Shown here in pieces: positions 51,998 to 59,754 of a stretch of 59,754 bases of DNA. Under the pieces are notes generated by a model that saw only the letters and a list, made by a program, of their open reading frames with translations, ran no database searches and was not told the origin of the DNA. A program made the position numbers and the translations under genes. The stretch is taken from the NCBI GenBank assembly GCA_900556885.1, contig UNSQ01000001.1, forward strand, positions 1 through 59,754, written 5' to 3'. The DNA is from Candidatus Saccharimonadota bacterium. GTDB taxonomy: Bacteria > Patescibacteriota > Saccharimonadia > Saccharimonadales > Saccharimonadaceae. Each line of letters begins with the position of its first letter. Within the stretch, counting starts at the first letter, position 1.

Positions 51998-52072
51998 GGC
52001 CCTATCGTCTAGCGGTTAGGACACCAGGTTCTCATCCTGGCAACCCGGGTTCGATTCCCGGTGGGGTCACCA
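51998..52072 (+). tRNA. tRNA-Glu (anticodon CUC)
   Basis: 75 nt with CCA encoded. The acceptor GGCCCTA pairs with TGGGGTC (two G-U pairs), the D arm has GTCTAGCGGTTAGGAC, the anticodon arm is CCAGG-TTCTCAT-CCTGG with anticodon CTC, and the T arm is CCGGG-TTCGATT-CCCGG. It would read GAG codons. The glutamyl-tRNA synthetase gene is 4.3 kb away in this window. Confidence 0.97.
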
Positions 52073-52089
52073 AGAATAGTTAACTTATT

Positions 52090-52118
52090 AAAAAACATCT
52101 ATATGAAGGTGTTTTTTT
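52090..52118 (+). terminator. Terminator of tRNA-Glu
   Basis: AAAAAACATCT (52090-52100) pairs with AGGTGTTTTTT (52107-52117), followed by T and A. A second perfect hairpin, TGAAGC-AGTAT-GCTTCA (52125-52141), follows. Confidence 0.75.
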
Positions 52119-52239
52119 AATTTGTGAAGCAGTATGCTTCAATCCTCAATATTCTTCAACTTTTCGTATAGACACATACTACAAACCGTACGTAGATGGT
52201 CTAGTTGACGATCTGTATGGCTTTATAGCTAGGGGTGAC

Positions 52240-52779
52240 TTAGAGTTTATAAAGTAACAAATCCACCTCGTCCCATTCCTCAACCACTGTGGTCAAAGTA
52301 TACATAGCGATGGTTTTGGCGTTGTCGTATATTTGTTCTGATGTAAGCTTCTTTAAATCTCTCAAGTTAAAGAGGTTGATGTTGTTGGATTCGCCGCTAG
52401 CTATATCATGTATCGGATTTTCCGAAGTAATAAACGCATAACTTATGTCCGTGTGATAATGCCCTCCACCAGCAGGATATGTGTGAATCGCGATCGGTTG
52501 AGGATGTAGTTTCACTCCAGGCAATGAAGCAAGTCTATTGTAATGCGGCTGCAATAACCTCAGCTGGTTTTTGTCGTAGCCAGATTCTTCGGCTATTTCC
52601 CGTAAGACCGCTTGCCACGGTGTCTCGTCCAGCTCGACATGTCCGCCAAATTGCAATAACTTGTTTAGCTTGCGGTGCTTATGCAAAATAATCCGGGGCT
52701 CAGCACCCTCTGTTATTTTCACAATATATCCGCTAACGCATATATCGTGCTGGCCAGGCTGGTTATGTATATGAGGCAT
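52240..52779 (-). CDS. Nudix hydrolase
   Basis: 179 residues. The Nudix box is intact: GGHVELDETP followed by REIAEESGY. The segments HKHRKLNKLLQFGGH and YHTDISYAFIT are typical of the larger Nudix group with a C-terminal helical part. Substrate unknown. It is unrelated at sequence level to the Nudix gene at 946 beyond the box. Confidence 0.9.
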   Translation of the reverse strand: MPHIHNQPGQHDICVSGYIVKITEGAEPRIILHKHRKLNKLLQFGGHVELDETPWQAVLREIAEESGYDKNQLRLLQPHYNRLASLPGVKLHPQPIAIHTYPAGGGHYHTDISYAFITSENPIHDIASGESNNINLFNLRDLKKLTSEQIYDNAKTIAMYTLTTVVEEWDEVDLLLYKL

Positions 52780-53028
52780 ACTATAAATTTTACTTTAATT
52801 GTGGCGTGCGGTCAAAAGGATGCGCAAGGGTAACCTTTAGAGGGCGGGCAGGTTATAAATTGCGCTATTTGACACAACGCAGCTACTCAGTTATTGTCTA
52901 GTAATAGAAGAGAGATTTCGTTATATCTTCGGAGAGTACCTCTGGGGATATTTGCTTGAGGAGTTCTTGACCGCTAAATATAAAGTAAACTCCAAAACGG
53001 TAGGCAGCCATGATAAAAACTACTGTAT

Positions 53029-53325
53029 TCAAAAAAACAGTTGCCATTTCTTGATGATATTTGAAGATTGCTTTATTTTTATCTCGTCTCTGCGTTGCTG
53101 ACTTCCGTTTTTGTTACGTTTACGAGCGTCGTATTTAAAATGCTCAAGACCATATACTGTTTTATTGTATTTAGTGTATATGTCTGGACTCTCGAATGAA
53201 TGCCAACCACTTAATATCCTTTCTGCTTCACTAAAGCTCAAACCTAGCGGAGAGCATTCCAGATAAGAAGACGTATTGTCATAGTGTAGACACTTTCTAC
53301 GAATATCCTCAGTTTCATTTTTCAT
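53029..53325 (-). CDS. Hypothetical protein after a response regulator
   Basis: 98 residues, very basic at the C-terminus (YDARKRNKNGSQQRRDEIKI). No family recognised. It begins 13 nt after the stop of the receiver-domain gene on the same strand and may be its distal operon partner, or a spurious ORF; no strong ribosome site is seen. Confidence 0.4.
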   Translation of the reverse strand: MKNETEDIRRKCLHYDNTSSYLECSPLGLSFSEAERILSGWHSFESPDIYTKYNKTVYGLEHFKYDARKRNKNGSQQRRDEIKIKQSSNIIKKWQLFF

Positions 53326-53338
53326 TGCGTCAAAATAT

Positions 53339-53719
53339 TCAATCGTCGCTACTCATCTGCTTAACGACATCTATCAAATTCCGCGGCGTAATGTCAGCCT
53401 TAATTAGATATCCGTCAACACGACTCATGACAGATTTACGCGAAGCCTCGTCCTGCTCAAAATTGGTCATAATTAAAATCTTACTATTCGGAACCAAATC
53501 GACATTGTTATTTCTCAGCGCGTCTAAAATCTGGTCGCCGCGTTGCTCTGGTAGCATCAAATCTAAGATTATCAAGTCAAAGTTCTGGTTGCGCGCCGCC
53601 ACTAGCCCGTCATTTCCGTCAACCACCCACGTCACATCGTAGCCTGCTTTTTGCAAACTTCTGACGTACATTTCGCCAATAAATCGGTCATCTTCCACGC
53701 ATAAAATTGTCTTTATCAT
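53339..53719 (-). CDS. Single-domain response regulator
   Basis: 126 residues, receiver domain only: ILCVEDDRFIGEMY, LIILDLMLPEQRGD with the phospho-acceptor Asp, ILIMTNF and DGYLIKAD. GGAGG lies 6 nt before the ATG, as expected for an internal operon gene, 8 nt after the kinase gene. It is likely phosphorylated by that kinase. Confidence 0.92.
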   Translation of the reverse strand: MIKTILCVEDDRFIGEMYVRSLQKAGYDVTWVVDGNDGLVAARNQNFDLIILDLMLPEQRGDQILDALRNNNVDLVPNSKILIMTNFEQDEASRKSVMSRVDGYLIKADITPRNLIDVVKQMSSDD

Positions 53720-53727
53720 AATTCCTC

Positions 53728-55254
53728 CTAGCCCTTATACATAGCGTGATTTTTTATCCAGCCGCCGCCTTTTCGTATCAATTGATTATTCAGTTGCCCG
53801 TCTTCTAACAATTTATCTTTAACTGTAGCATAAATTGGCAAAGTGAACGAGAAGACCGAGCCTTCGTTTTCGCGGGATCGAGCGATTATCGAGCCGCCGT
53901 GAGATTCGACAAAGGCTTTGCAAATATAAAGCCCAATTCCCGTCCCAGCCACGGCCTCGCGTGATCTGTGCGATCGATAGAACTTGTGGAACAAATTGTC
54001 CACGACATTCGCCGGCATACCAATTCCGTTATCAGCGACAGACACTTCCACGAAGTCACCCTTTTGCTCGGCGGAAACGGTTACGGACCCGCCCTCAAAA
54101 CTGTATTTGATGGCATTGTCGATCAGATTACCAATTACTTCCCCGATACTTCCGTGATCAGCGGCTACTGTCGGCAGATCATCTGGAATATTGACACTGA
54201 GCATTCTGTGTTGAGTCGAGGCGCGAAGCTGCATATCATCGGCGATCGAGGCGTAAATATTAGCGACAGTGTCTTCCAGCAGATAAACCTTCAAGTGGTG
54301 CCTATCATATCTGGCAACGTTAAGAATGTTGTCAATGTAACTAGACAAGCGGTTGGACGAAACGACCAACCTATCAAGAAGCTGTCTTTCATCACCCTGC
54401 AAGCGTCCAGCAAACTCTTCGTTGATAATGTCCAGATATCCACGAATAACTGTAATCGGTCCGCGGAGTTCGTGAGCAGCAAATGAGATGAAATTAAGGT
54501 CCTCTTCTTCTGGCAAATATCCTTTAGACTTGTCGATGAGAAAAATGACAGTTTCGGCGGCGGCGCCTTTCTCAAACGAAGCTACGATATCAAAAATCCG
54601 CGTTTTTTGGATGATGTCAGGGTCTGTGCTAATGCGTTGCCAACGGCGTTCGGCTTTAATTTTCTCATTGGCGATTTCGTGAAGCCAATCGGAAATGCTC
54701 GGTTCGTTTAGAAAATCAAGCGCCAGAAAATCCTCGCCTTTTGCGTTCCTGGAAATCGGGGCGGCGGAATTGGCGAAGATAATCTTCTGATTGGAATTAA
54801 GAATTACTACGCCAGTGCTGGCTTGATTCAGGGCTTGAGTGAGCGGGATTTTTGGTTTGTCGTTGTCGCTAGCTGGTTTTTGCTCTGGCTGATAATCGCC
54901 ATAAATTGCCTGAAGTGCCGTCTTAAATCCGGTTTTTTCGTAGCGTTTATCGTTGGGATTTGGCGGAGTGTCGGTCGTCGGTTCGCCAATTTTATGAGAA
55001 AGTGCCGCCAGAATTTTATTAAGCGGCGCAGCGATGATCTTAACGATAGAAATTGAAAATAGGATTTGCAAGATGGCGGTAATTAAAATGATAATCCAGA
55101 AATTTAGCTGGAATATGGAAATTGCCGTGAAATGGAGTGCGATTCCCAGCCCCAATATAATGCAGGCGCTCGCTGATAATAAGACTAATGTGACTTTTCG
55201 GTAATAATATTGTTTGTACTCGCGCAAAGTTTTAGATGCCGGATCTATTGCCAT
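53728..55254 (-). CDS. Membrane histidine kinase
   Basis: 508 residues from ATG 55254; an earlier in-frame ATG lies deep in the preceding gene. Two membrane segments (about 20-75) precede a PAS-like region with VVILNSNQKIIFANSAA, then HisKA with FAAHELRGPITVIRGYL (phospho-His) and HATPase_c with NLIDNAIKYSFEGG, VADNGIGMP and GTGIGLYICKAF. It overlaps the DUF3048 gene by 10 nt, so wall-envelope protein, kinase and receiver form one operon. Confidence 0.92.
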   Translation of the reverse strand: MAIDPASKTLREYKQYYYRKVTLVLLSASACIILGLGIALHFTAISIFQLNFWIIILITAILQILFSISIVKIIAAPLNKILAALSHKIGEPTTDTPPNPNDKRYEKTGFKTALQAIYGDYQPEQKPASDNDKPKIPLTQALNQASTGVVILNSNQKIIFANSAAPISRNAKGEDFLALDFLNEPSISDWLHEIANEKIKAERRWQRISTDPDIIQKTRIFDIVASFEKGAAAETVIFLIDKSKGYLPEEEDLNFISFAAHELRGPITVIRGYLDIINEEFAGRLQGDERQLLDRLVVSSNRLSSYIDNILNVARYDRHHLKVYLLEDTVANIYASIADDMQLRASTQHRMLSVNIPDDLPTVAADHGSIGEVIGNLIDNAIKYSFEGGSVTVSAEQKGDFVEVSVADNGIGMPANVVDNLFHKFYRSHRSREAVAGTGIGLYICKAFVESHGGSIIARSRENEGSVFSFTLPIYATVKDKLLEDGQLNNQLIRKGGGWIKNHAMYKG

Positions 55255-56351
55255 GAAACACTTCCCCTTCCTGGCGTGAAGGCTGCAATCCATGTTTGTC
55301 CGCGATTTAAGGCGACGTCTTTTCCGGATTCGTCTGTCAATTTAAGCGGCGAATTTATGTCTGCTTTTGACCAAGTGGCAGTGGCGACTGTGCCGTTTTG
55401 GAAAATGTAAGCTTTGCCGGATCCCGTCGTTTTAACATCTTCGTAACCATCGTAATTTTGAGCCCGAGCTTCAACGCCAACTTCCATAGCCACAACGGTG
55501 TTTGGAGCAATTTGCCCATCTTCCCTATCAGCGTGTGGCGCGCCAGCCATGCTCCTGAGGTAAGAATTCGACGCCTTGTCGTAAGTGTATGAAGTGTTGT
55601 AGAGCGACCCGCTGAGGTCTATGTTTACAGATGTGGCGTTTGGCGATTCTACGGGCTTGCCGTCTGCTCGCGCGAAGCTGGTGAATTCGGAATTGTTATA
55701 GCCTTTTGTACTGTTCAATTGGTCAAGTTTTTCTCCTGAAGTGTAGACGTTGTGTGGCGCGTAGCGGTCGCGAGATCGCCAATATGATCCGTCGTTAAAG
55801 AACTGGTCGATGTCGCGATAATTGCCGTTTCTGACCTGAGATAAAGCGTTGGGACTTCCGCCAACATGCGCGATTGATGCATGATATGGCGCCGCCCAGC
55901 TCAAATAGTACAATCTCAAGCTTCGTACTGGACCGATCAGCGCGGGTTTATCTCCCTGGTACAGCGCCAAAAACCTAGTAATTCCGCCCTCCGCCACGGC
56001 CTCGTAAACCACGCCAGCTTTCTTCAGTCCTGACTGCGGTCTGGCGGCTGGACTATTCTCAATCATCACGCCAGTTACAGGCAACTTCGCGGCGGCTTCG
56101 TTCGCGATTTCCATTCCAGTCAATGGCGAATAAAACTTCTTCGGCGCGGGTTTTTTAGTTGGCAATTTCAGATCCACGCTAGCGGTCTGCTCGTATTTTA
56201 TGGAGTGAATTGCAATTATGAAAACTCCAGCAATAACCGCTGCGCTCACCACGAGTACGATTGCCAGAATATGCTTTTTTACCCATTCTTTGAACGACTC
56301 CCAGCGAGCGTTCTTTTTTTGTCCTGATTTATCTATTTTTTCAACATTCAT
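55245..56351 (-). CDS. DUF3048 (YerB-like) membrane-anchored protein
   Basis: 368 residues. One membrane segment near 30-50 (ILAIVLVVSAAVIAGVFIIA) is followed by the extracellular DUF3048 domain with PLTGMEIANEAAA, MIENSPAARPQSGL, GGITRFLALYQ and IGPVRSLRLYYLSWA. The DUF3048 C-terminal domain follows. YerB-like proteins are envelope proteins of unknown activity in Gram-positives. TATACT lies about 11 nt before the ATG. It is first in an operon with a kinase and a receiver. Confidence 0.9.
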   Translation of the reverse strand: MNVEKIDKSGQKKNARWESFKEWVKKHILAIVLVVSAAVIAGVFIIAIHSIKYEQTASVDLKLPTKKPAPKKFYSPLTGMEIANEAAAKLPVTGVMIENSPAARPQSGLKKAGVVYEAVAEGGITRFLALYQGDKPALIGPVRSLRLYYLSWAAPYHASIAHVGGSPNALSQVRNGNYRDIDQFFNDGSYWRSRDRYAPHNVYTSGEKLDQLNSTKGYNNSEFTSFARADGKPVESPNATSVNIDLSGSLYNTSYTYDKASNSYLRSMAGAPHADREDGQIAPNTVVAMEVGVEARAQNYDGYEDVKTTGSGKAYIFQNGTVATATWSKADINSPLKLTDESGKDVALNRGQTWIAAFTPGRGSVSWQ

Positions 56352-56389
56352 GCTTATGCTTAGTATAGCATTTTCGGCGCACGAATAAA

Positions 56390-57835
56390 CTATTTTTGTA
56401 GATAATTATCGATTCTTTGCAGAGTTTTTTCTTTGCCAATCAGTGCCAATGTGTCGTTAAGTTGCGGACTAAACGGCGCCCACGTCGTCACAATTCTCAC
56501 CAGACTAAACAAAATCCCCGGCTTCTGCCCTGTCGTTTCCAGTAATTCATTAAGGCAATTCTGAATTGTTTCTGGAGTCCAATCTGTAATTTTCTCGAAT
56601 TCTTGGCGAGCAATTGACAATAAATCTCGTCGTTCGTCGTCGGTCAATTTGCGAAGTTGTTTGTTTCCGTCAATTAATTCCGTGTCAATTTCAGGCTCGA
56701 CGAAGAAATAACTTGTTAATTTTGGTAAATCTTGCAATGTCTTCAAGCGATCTTGCGCCAATTCCAGAACGCGCTTTTTGTAAGATTCATCGGCGTTTTT
56801 GGCTTCTTCGCCCCAGAATGATTGGCAGCGAGAATAAAGATCGTCCAAGCTAAGCGAGCGGATCCATTGACCATTCAGCCAAATGAGTCGCTGTTCGTCA
56901 AAGCGTGCGCCAGATTTTTGAACGCGATCAAGCGAGAACTTTTCAATCAGTTCGGCTTTGCTGAAAATTTCCTGTTCCGTGCCATCATTCCAGCCAAGTT
57001 GCGCTAAGAAATTAAGCATCGCTTCTGGCAAAATTCCCTCTGATCGATACTCAGTTACGCTTTTAGCACCGTCACGCTTGCCAAGTTTTTTATTTCCCGA
57101 TGGCGCCATAATGTGTGGCACGTGCGCCAGAATTGGTGGTGTAATTTTAAGCGCCTCGTAAAGCGACAGATATTTAGGTGTACTTGCAATATATTCCGAG
57201 CCGCGAATCACGTGTGTGACTTGCATCTCGAAATCGTCAATGATGTGTGCAAAATTGTAGGTTGGCAGACCGTCTGCTTTGATCAGAATGAAATCGTCCA
57301 AAGCTTCTGGGCCAGCCGACAACTCACCCATAACGGCGTCTTTCCAAGAATATCGCTTAATTTCCGGAACTTTGAAGCGCAGCGGCATCCCGAGCTGCCA
57401 CTCTGGCGGATTTTCTGGACGATGGTCGCGATATAAAAATGCTCGTTTTTCAGCCTTGGCTTTGTCGCGGAAAACTTGCACTTCTTCAGTCGTGTACGGA
57501 TCGGCGTAAGCTAGCCCTTCGCTAATCATTTTCTTCGCCCATTTTATGTAAATGTCGCGGCGATCTGTCTGGTGATATGGGCCAAAATTGCCAGACTCTT
57601 CTTTTGGATTGTTAAGAGTTGGCCCCTCATCCCAATTCAGTCCTAGCCAATTTAAGGTTTCCAAAATCATTTCTTCTGCGCCTTCGACAAACCGAGCCTG
57701 GTCTGTGTCTTCAATGCGTAAGATGAAATCTCCCTGATGTGCTCTGGCGACAAGGTATGTGTATAGCGCGGTGCGAACGTTGCCTAAGTGAATATAGCCA
57801 GTCGGACTTGGCGCAAAACGAGTTCTAATAGTCAT
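56390..57835 (-). CDS. gltX: Glutamyl-tRNA synthetase
   Basis: 481 residues, class I. The HIGH-type motif is SPTGYIHLGNVRTALY, and the KMSKS-type motif is KKLGKRDGAKSV. FILRIEDTDQARF and the helical anticodon-binding end (WTPETIQNCLNELLETTG) complete it. It charges tRNA-Glu, and in lineages lacking GlnRS also tRNA-Gln. TATAAT is 6 nt before the ATG. Confidence 0.96.
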   Translation of the reverse strand: MTIRTRFAPSPTGYIHLGNVRTALYTYLVARAHQGDFILRIEDTDQARFVEGAEEMILETLNWLGLNWDEGPTLNNPKEESGNFGPYHQTDRRDIYIKWAKKMISEGLAYADPYTTEEVQVFRDKAKAEKRAFLYRDHRPENPPEWQLGMPLRFKVPEIKRYSWKDAVMGELSAGPEALDDFILIKADGLPTYNFAHIIDDFEMQVTHVIRGSEYIASTPKYLSLYEALKITPPILAHVPHIMAPSGNKKLGKRDGAKSVTEYRSEGILPEAMLNFLAQLGWNDGTEQEIFSKAELIEKFSLDRVQKSGARFDEQRLIWLNGQWIRSLSLDDLYSRCQSFWGEEAKNADESYKKRVLELAQDRLKTLQDLPKLTSYFFVEPEIDTELIDGNKQLRKLTDDERRDLLSIARQEFEKITDWTPETIQNCLNELLETTGQKPGILFSLVRIVTTWAPFSPQLNDTLALIGKEKTLQRIDNYLQK

Positions 57836-57864
57836 GAGTAAATTATAGCACGTTATCTGATGAG

Positions 57865-58887
57865 TTACAGACTAGTGGCGATTTTTTCAATTTGGCTGCT
57901 TGAGAGGTTCGCGTCGCCGCTGATTTGATATAGGATTCCGCCGTTCACCCAAGCCGCTTCTTTCCCGCCGCTGTAAATTGTCAGTCCGTCGATCATCGTG
58001 GTGTTTGGATTCTTGTGTTTCTCAGAGAAGAATTCTTTCACTGCTGATGAATTCCAGCCGCTTTTTTGCTGAGTTATGGTGTACTCTGAACTTCCGTCGG
58101 CGTAGGCATATTTCATAGAGACCTCGCCTGATTTGAATTTGATAGGTCCGTTCAGCGCGTAGCCGTCTGGCTTGTAGCCTGGATATTTGGCATCAATTCC
58201 TGATTGAACGGCTGCCATTTTTATGGAGATATTTGGCATACTCAGGTATGTCAAATAGCCACCGAGTAGCATTACTGCAAAACCAACAGAAAACGTATTC
58301 AACCAGCGTAATGCGCCGCCTTTTTTCTGGCGTCGACGTGCTTTTTTATTGCTGATAACCTCATTTGACAGAGCTTTCTCGATTGCTTCATTTTTCAATT
58401 GATGAGCGGTTTTCCTGGCTGGCTTTTCTATTTTTTGCGGAGTGACGGCGACAAGCGGATTGTTATTCATGGTCAGAGGCTGGCGTTCTTTTCGCAATTT
58501 AGTGTTGACGCTAAGAGGTCTTTGCTGAGCGCGACGAGTAACGGGGTGAGTTTCGGCCGGGCGGTTAATAGCAATTTTCTGAGGAGCTGGCTTGCTGACA
58601 ATTGGCGTAGAAAACTTCTTCACGGCGACATGTTGCTTCACGTCGACGCGAGCTTTCTGGGGTTTGGCAGCCAATGGCGTACGCTGCGGCATTTTAACGT
58701 GCCGACGATTCAATGTGCTGGATTTCTGAACGTGTGCGGCGTGAATATTTGATACAGATGTACCACGCTTACTGATTGATTGTTCTTTTTCTATTTCAGA
58801 TTTTTCAATCTTAATATCATCCATTACCATTCCGGTAACAGTATTGTAAGCTCGTCCATTGATAACCACGTAGTTTTTACTTGCCAT
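57865..58887 (-). CDS. Membrane-anchored protein with DUF4367-like C-terminal domain
   Basis: 340 residues. A long, basic, low-complexity N-terminus (about 30-200, rich in Lys, Arg, Pro, Gln) leads to one membrane segment near 205-225 (FAVMLLGGYLTYLSM), then an exposed domain with MKYAYADGSSEYTITQQKSGW and LTIYSGGKEAAWVNGGILYQI. This end resembles DUF4367/anti-sigma-like beta domains. GGGGG lies 5 nt before the ATG. Function unknown. Confidence 0.7.
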   Translation of the reverse strand: MASKNYVVINGRAYNTVTGMVMDDIKIEKSEIEKEQSISKRGTSVSNIHAAHVQKSSTLNRRHVKMPQRTPLAAKPQKARVDVKQHVAVKKFSTPIVSKPAPQKIAINRPAETHPVTRRAQQRPLSVNTKLRKERQPLTMNNNPLVAVTPQKIEKPARKTAHQLKNEAIEKALSNEVISNKKARRRQKKGGALRWLNTFSVGFAVMLLGGYLTYLSMPNISIKMAAVQSGIDAKYPGYKPDGYALNGPIKFKSGEVSMKYAYADGSSEYTITQQKSGWNSSAVKEFFSEKHKNPNTTMIDGLTIYSGGKEAAWVNGGILYQISGDANLSSSQIEKIATSL

Positions 58888-58976
58888 TAATCCCCCTAAT
58901 GTTTATTCCTATATATTATATTACAAATCGCCTAAGGTTTTTTCAAGTGTAAAAATATGTTATAATTTCCATAATT

Positions 58977-59754
58977 ATGTACCAGAAAAAGAATCGCACT
59001 AAAGAGCTCGCGCGGCGGACCTTTGTGTACACGCTGATGACATTATCACTTATAATTCTTCTTACGTTTTTGACGTTTAGAATGCTCGGCTATACGTTTG
59101 ATCCAAATACGAAAGAATTGCAACAAACTGGGCTTGTCCAATATGAATCACATCCTGGCGGGGCGCTGGTTTATGTTGACGATATGGAGCTGCGCCGCAC
59201 TCCGACGAAAAGCACCGTTCTTCCTGGTAAGCACACTTTTTCGATGAAATTGGATAAATACGAACCGTGGCAAAAAACGCTGAGTATTAAATCTGATACC
59301 GTTACGAATTTGAATTATGCCAGACTGATTCCGACGAAACGCGAAACTACCGAGGTAAAAACGTTTGACTCATTGCAATCCGTTTCTCTGTCGCCAGCTG
59401 GTAATTTCTTGATGGGATTTGGCACTAAAGATAAAACTCCTATTTTGACAATTGGCGACATTCGCGACACGAACAAAGATAAGGAAAAATTCACGGAACA
59501 CGCATTAAGCACAAGCGTTTTGGCTGGCTATTCCCTGTCTTCTGACAATCATACGTTTACCCTGTCGGAGTGGGACCGCGATTCTCGTTATGCACTAGTG
59601 AAGCATTCGTATTCGGCAGAAAATAATGCTACGGGCGTGCAGTGGCTAGTTTTTGATAGAGAAAATCCAGAGAAAATTACCGACGTAACAGCGATGACTG
59701 GTTTTGGAATTAAGCAAATCGGCTTTGCGGGAACTGGCGCGCACACGGTTTACG
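58977..59754 (+). CDS. PEGA-domain envelope protein, 5' part
   Basis: The first 259 codons are present and the frame runs off the window end. A cytoplasmic basic start and one membrane segment (about 20-38, TLSLIILLTFLTF) are followed by a PEGA-type module: PGGALVYVDDMELRRTPT, then VLPGKHTFSMKLDKYEPW. The rest resembles beta-propeller-like repeats. TATAAT is 10 nt before the ATG. PEGA proteins are surface-layer or adhesion proteins; the role here is not known. Confidence 0.85.
   Translation, partial: MYQKKNRTKELARRTFVYTLMTLSLIILLTFLTFRMLGYTFDPNTKELQQTGLVQYESHPGGALVYVDDMELRRTPTKSTVLPGKHTFSMKLDKYEPWQKTLSIKSDTVTNLNYARLIPTKRETTEVKTFDSLQSVSLSPAGNFLMGFGTKDKTPILTIGDIRDTNKDKEKFTEHALSTSVLAGYSLSSDNHTFTLSEWDRDSRYALVKHSYSAENNATGVQWLVFDRENPEKITDVTAMTGFGIKQIGFAGTGAHTVY

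Noticed and set aside
59315..59512. Minus-strand ORF in the last kilobase
   Set aside because: It is a shadow of the PEGA-domain gene on the + strand, which is open to the window end.

Overview
The window reads as a chromosome segment of a Patescibacteria/CPR bacterium, most likely a Saccharibacteria (TM7) relative. This is an inference from gene content: a compact chromosome, a reduced division cluster, a TraC/VirB4-like ATPase, DprA, a small set of two-component genes and many orphan short proteins. TGA is used as a stop, so this is not the recoded Gracilibacteria/Absconditabacteria type. A strong local rule helps choose starts. Most first genes of transcription units have a TATAAT-like -10 box only 6-9 nt before the start codon (leaderless mRNAs), while internal operon genes carry Shine-Dalgarno sites.

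Layout. 1-8703: end of an rRNA uracil methyltransferase, an AT-rich SAP-like gene, a Nudix hydrolase, two related orphan genes, an SDR oxidoreductase, YvcK, a divergent RelA/SpoT protein, RNase HI, and a DUF4868 (KwaB-like) gene directly followed by a PIF1/RecD-like helicase. 9002-17368: division/wall cluster mraZ-rsmH-ftsL-ftsI-mraY-ftsW-murG-ftsQ, with MraZ boxes on its promoter. 17369-29545: accessory region with a long gene-poor gap, a frameshifted DUF2726 gene, a membrane protein, a tandem family of hairpin units, a complete type II-A CRISPR-Cas system (14 repeats, csn2, cas2, cas1, cas9, divergent tracrRNA), a CAP-domain protein and a HicBA-like pair with a membrane protein. 29546-32119: polyamine-type operon (SpeD, DUF4178, membrane aminopropyltransferase). 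32123-40066, minus strand: secretion-type ATPase, a sigma-region-4/HARE protein, topoisomerase I, a CDP-alcohol phosphotransferase and DprA. 40087-45414: a strongly promoted structured RNA of unknown family, then a probable metal (zinc) locus of Fur/Zur, a two-part permease, a DUF475 protein, Pth and a CobW-type GTPase. 45418-46075: an unusual RNA element. 46099-59754: Der, a pseudouridine synthase, two histidine kinase/response regulator sets, tRNA-Glu, DUF3048 protein, GltX and a PEGA-domain protein running off the end.

The most unusual object is at 45418-46075 on the minus strand. It has its own consensus promoter, a strong 5' hairpin, a 17-bp long-range pairing between the two ends of the transcript, a leader in which a Shine-Dalgarno sequence can be hidden or freed, a 102-residue orphan ORF, and a textbook type III hammerhead ribozyme at its 3' end. 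Second in interest are a tandem family of promoter-plus-terminator hairpins beside the CRISPR array and a roughly 310-nt orphan structured RNA with a perfect consensus promoter at 40087.
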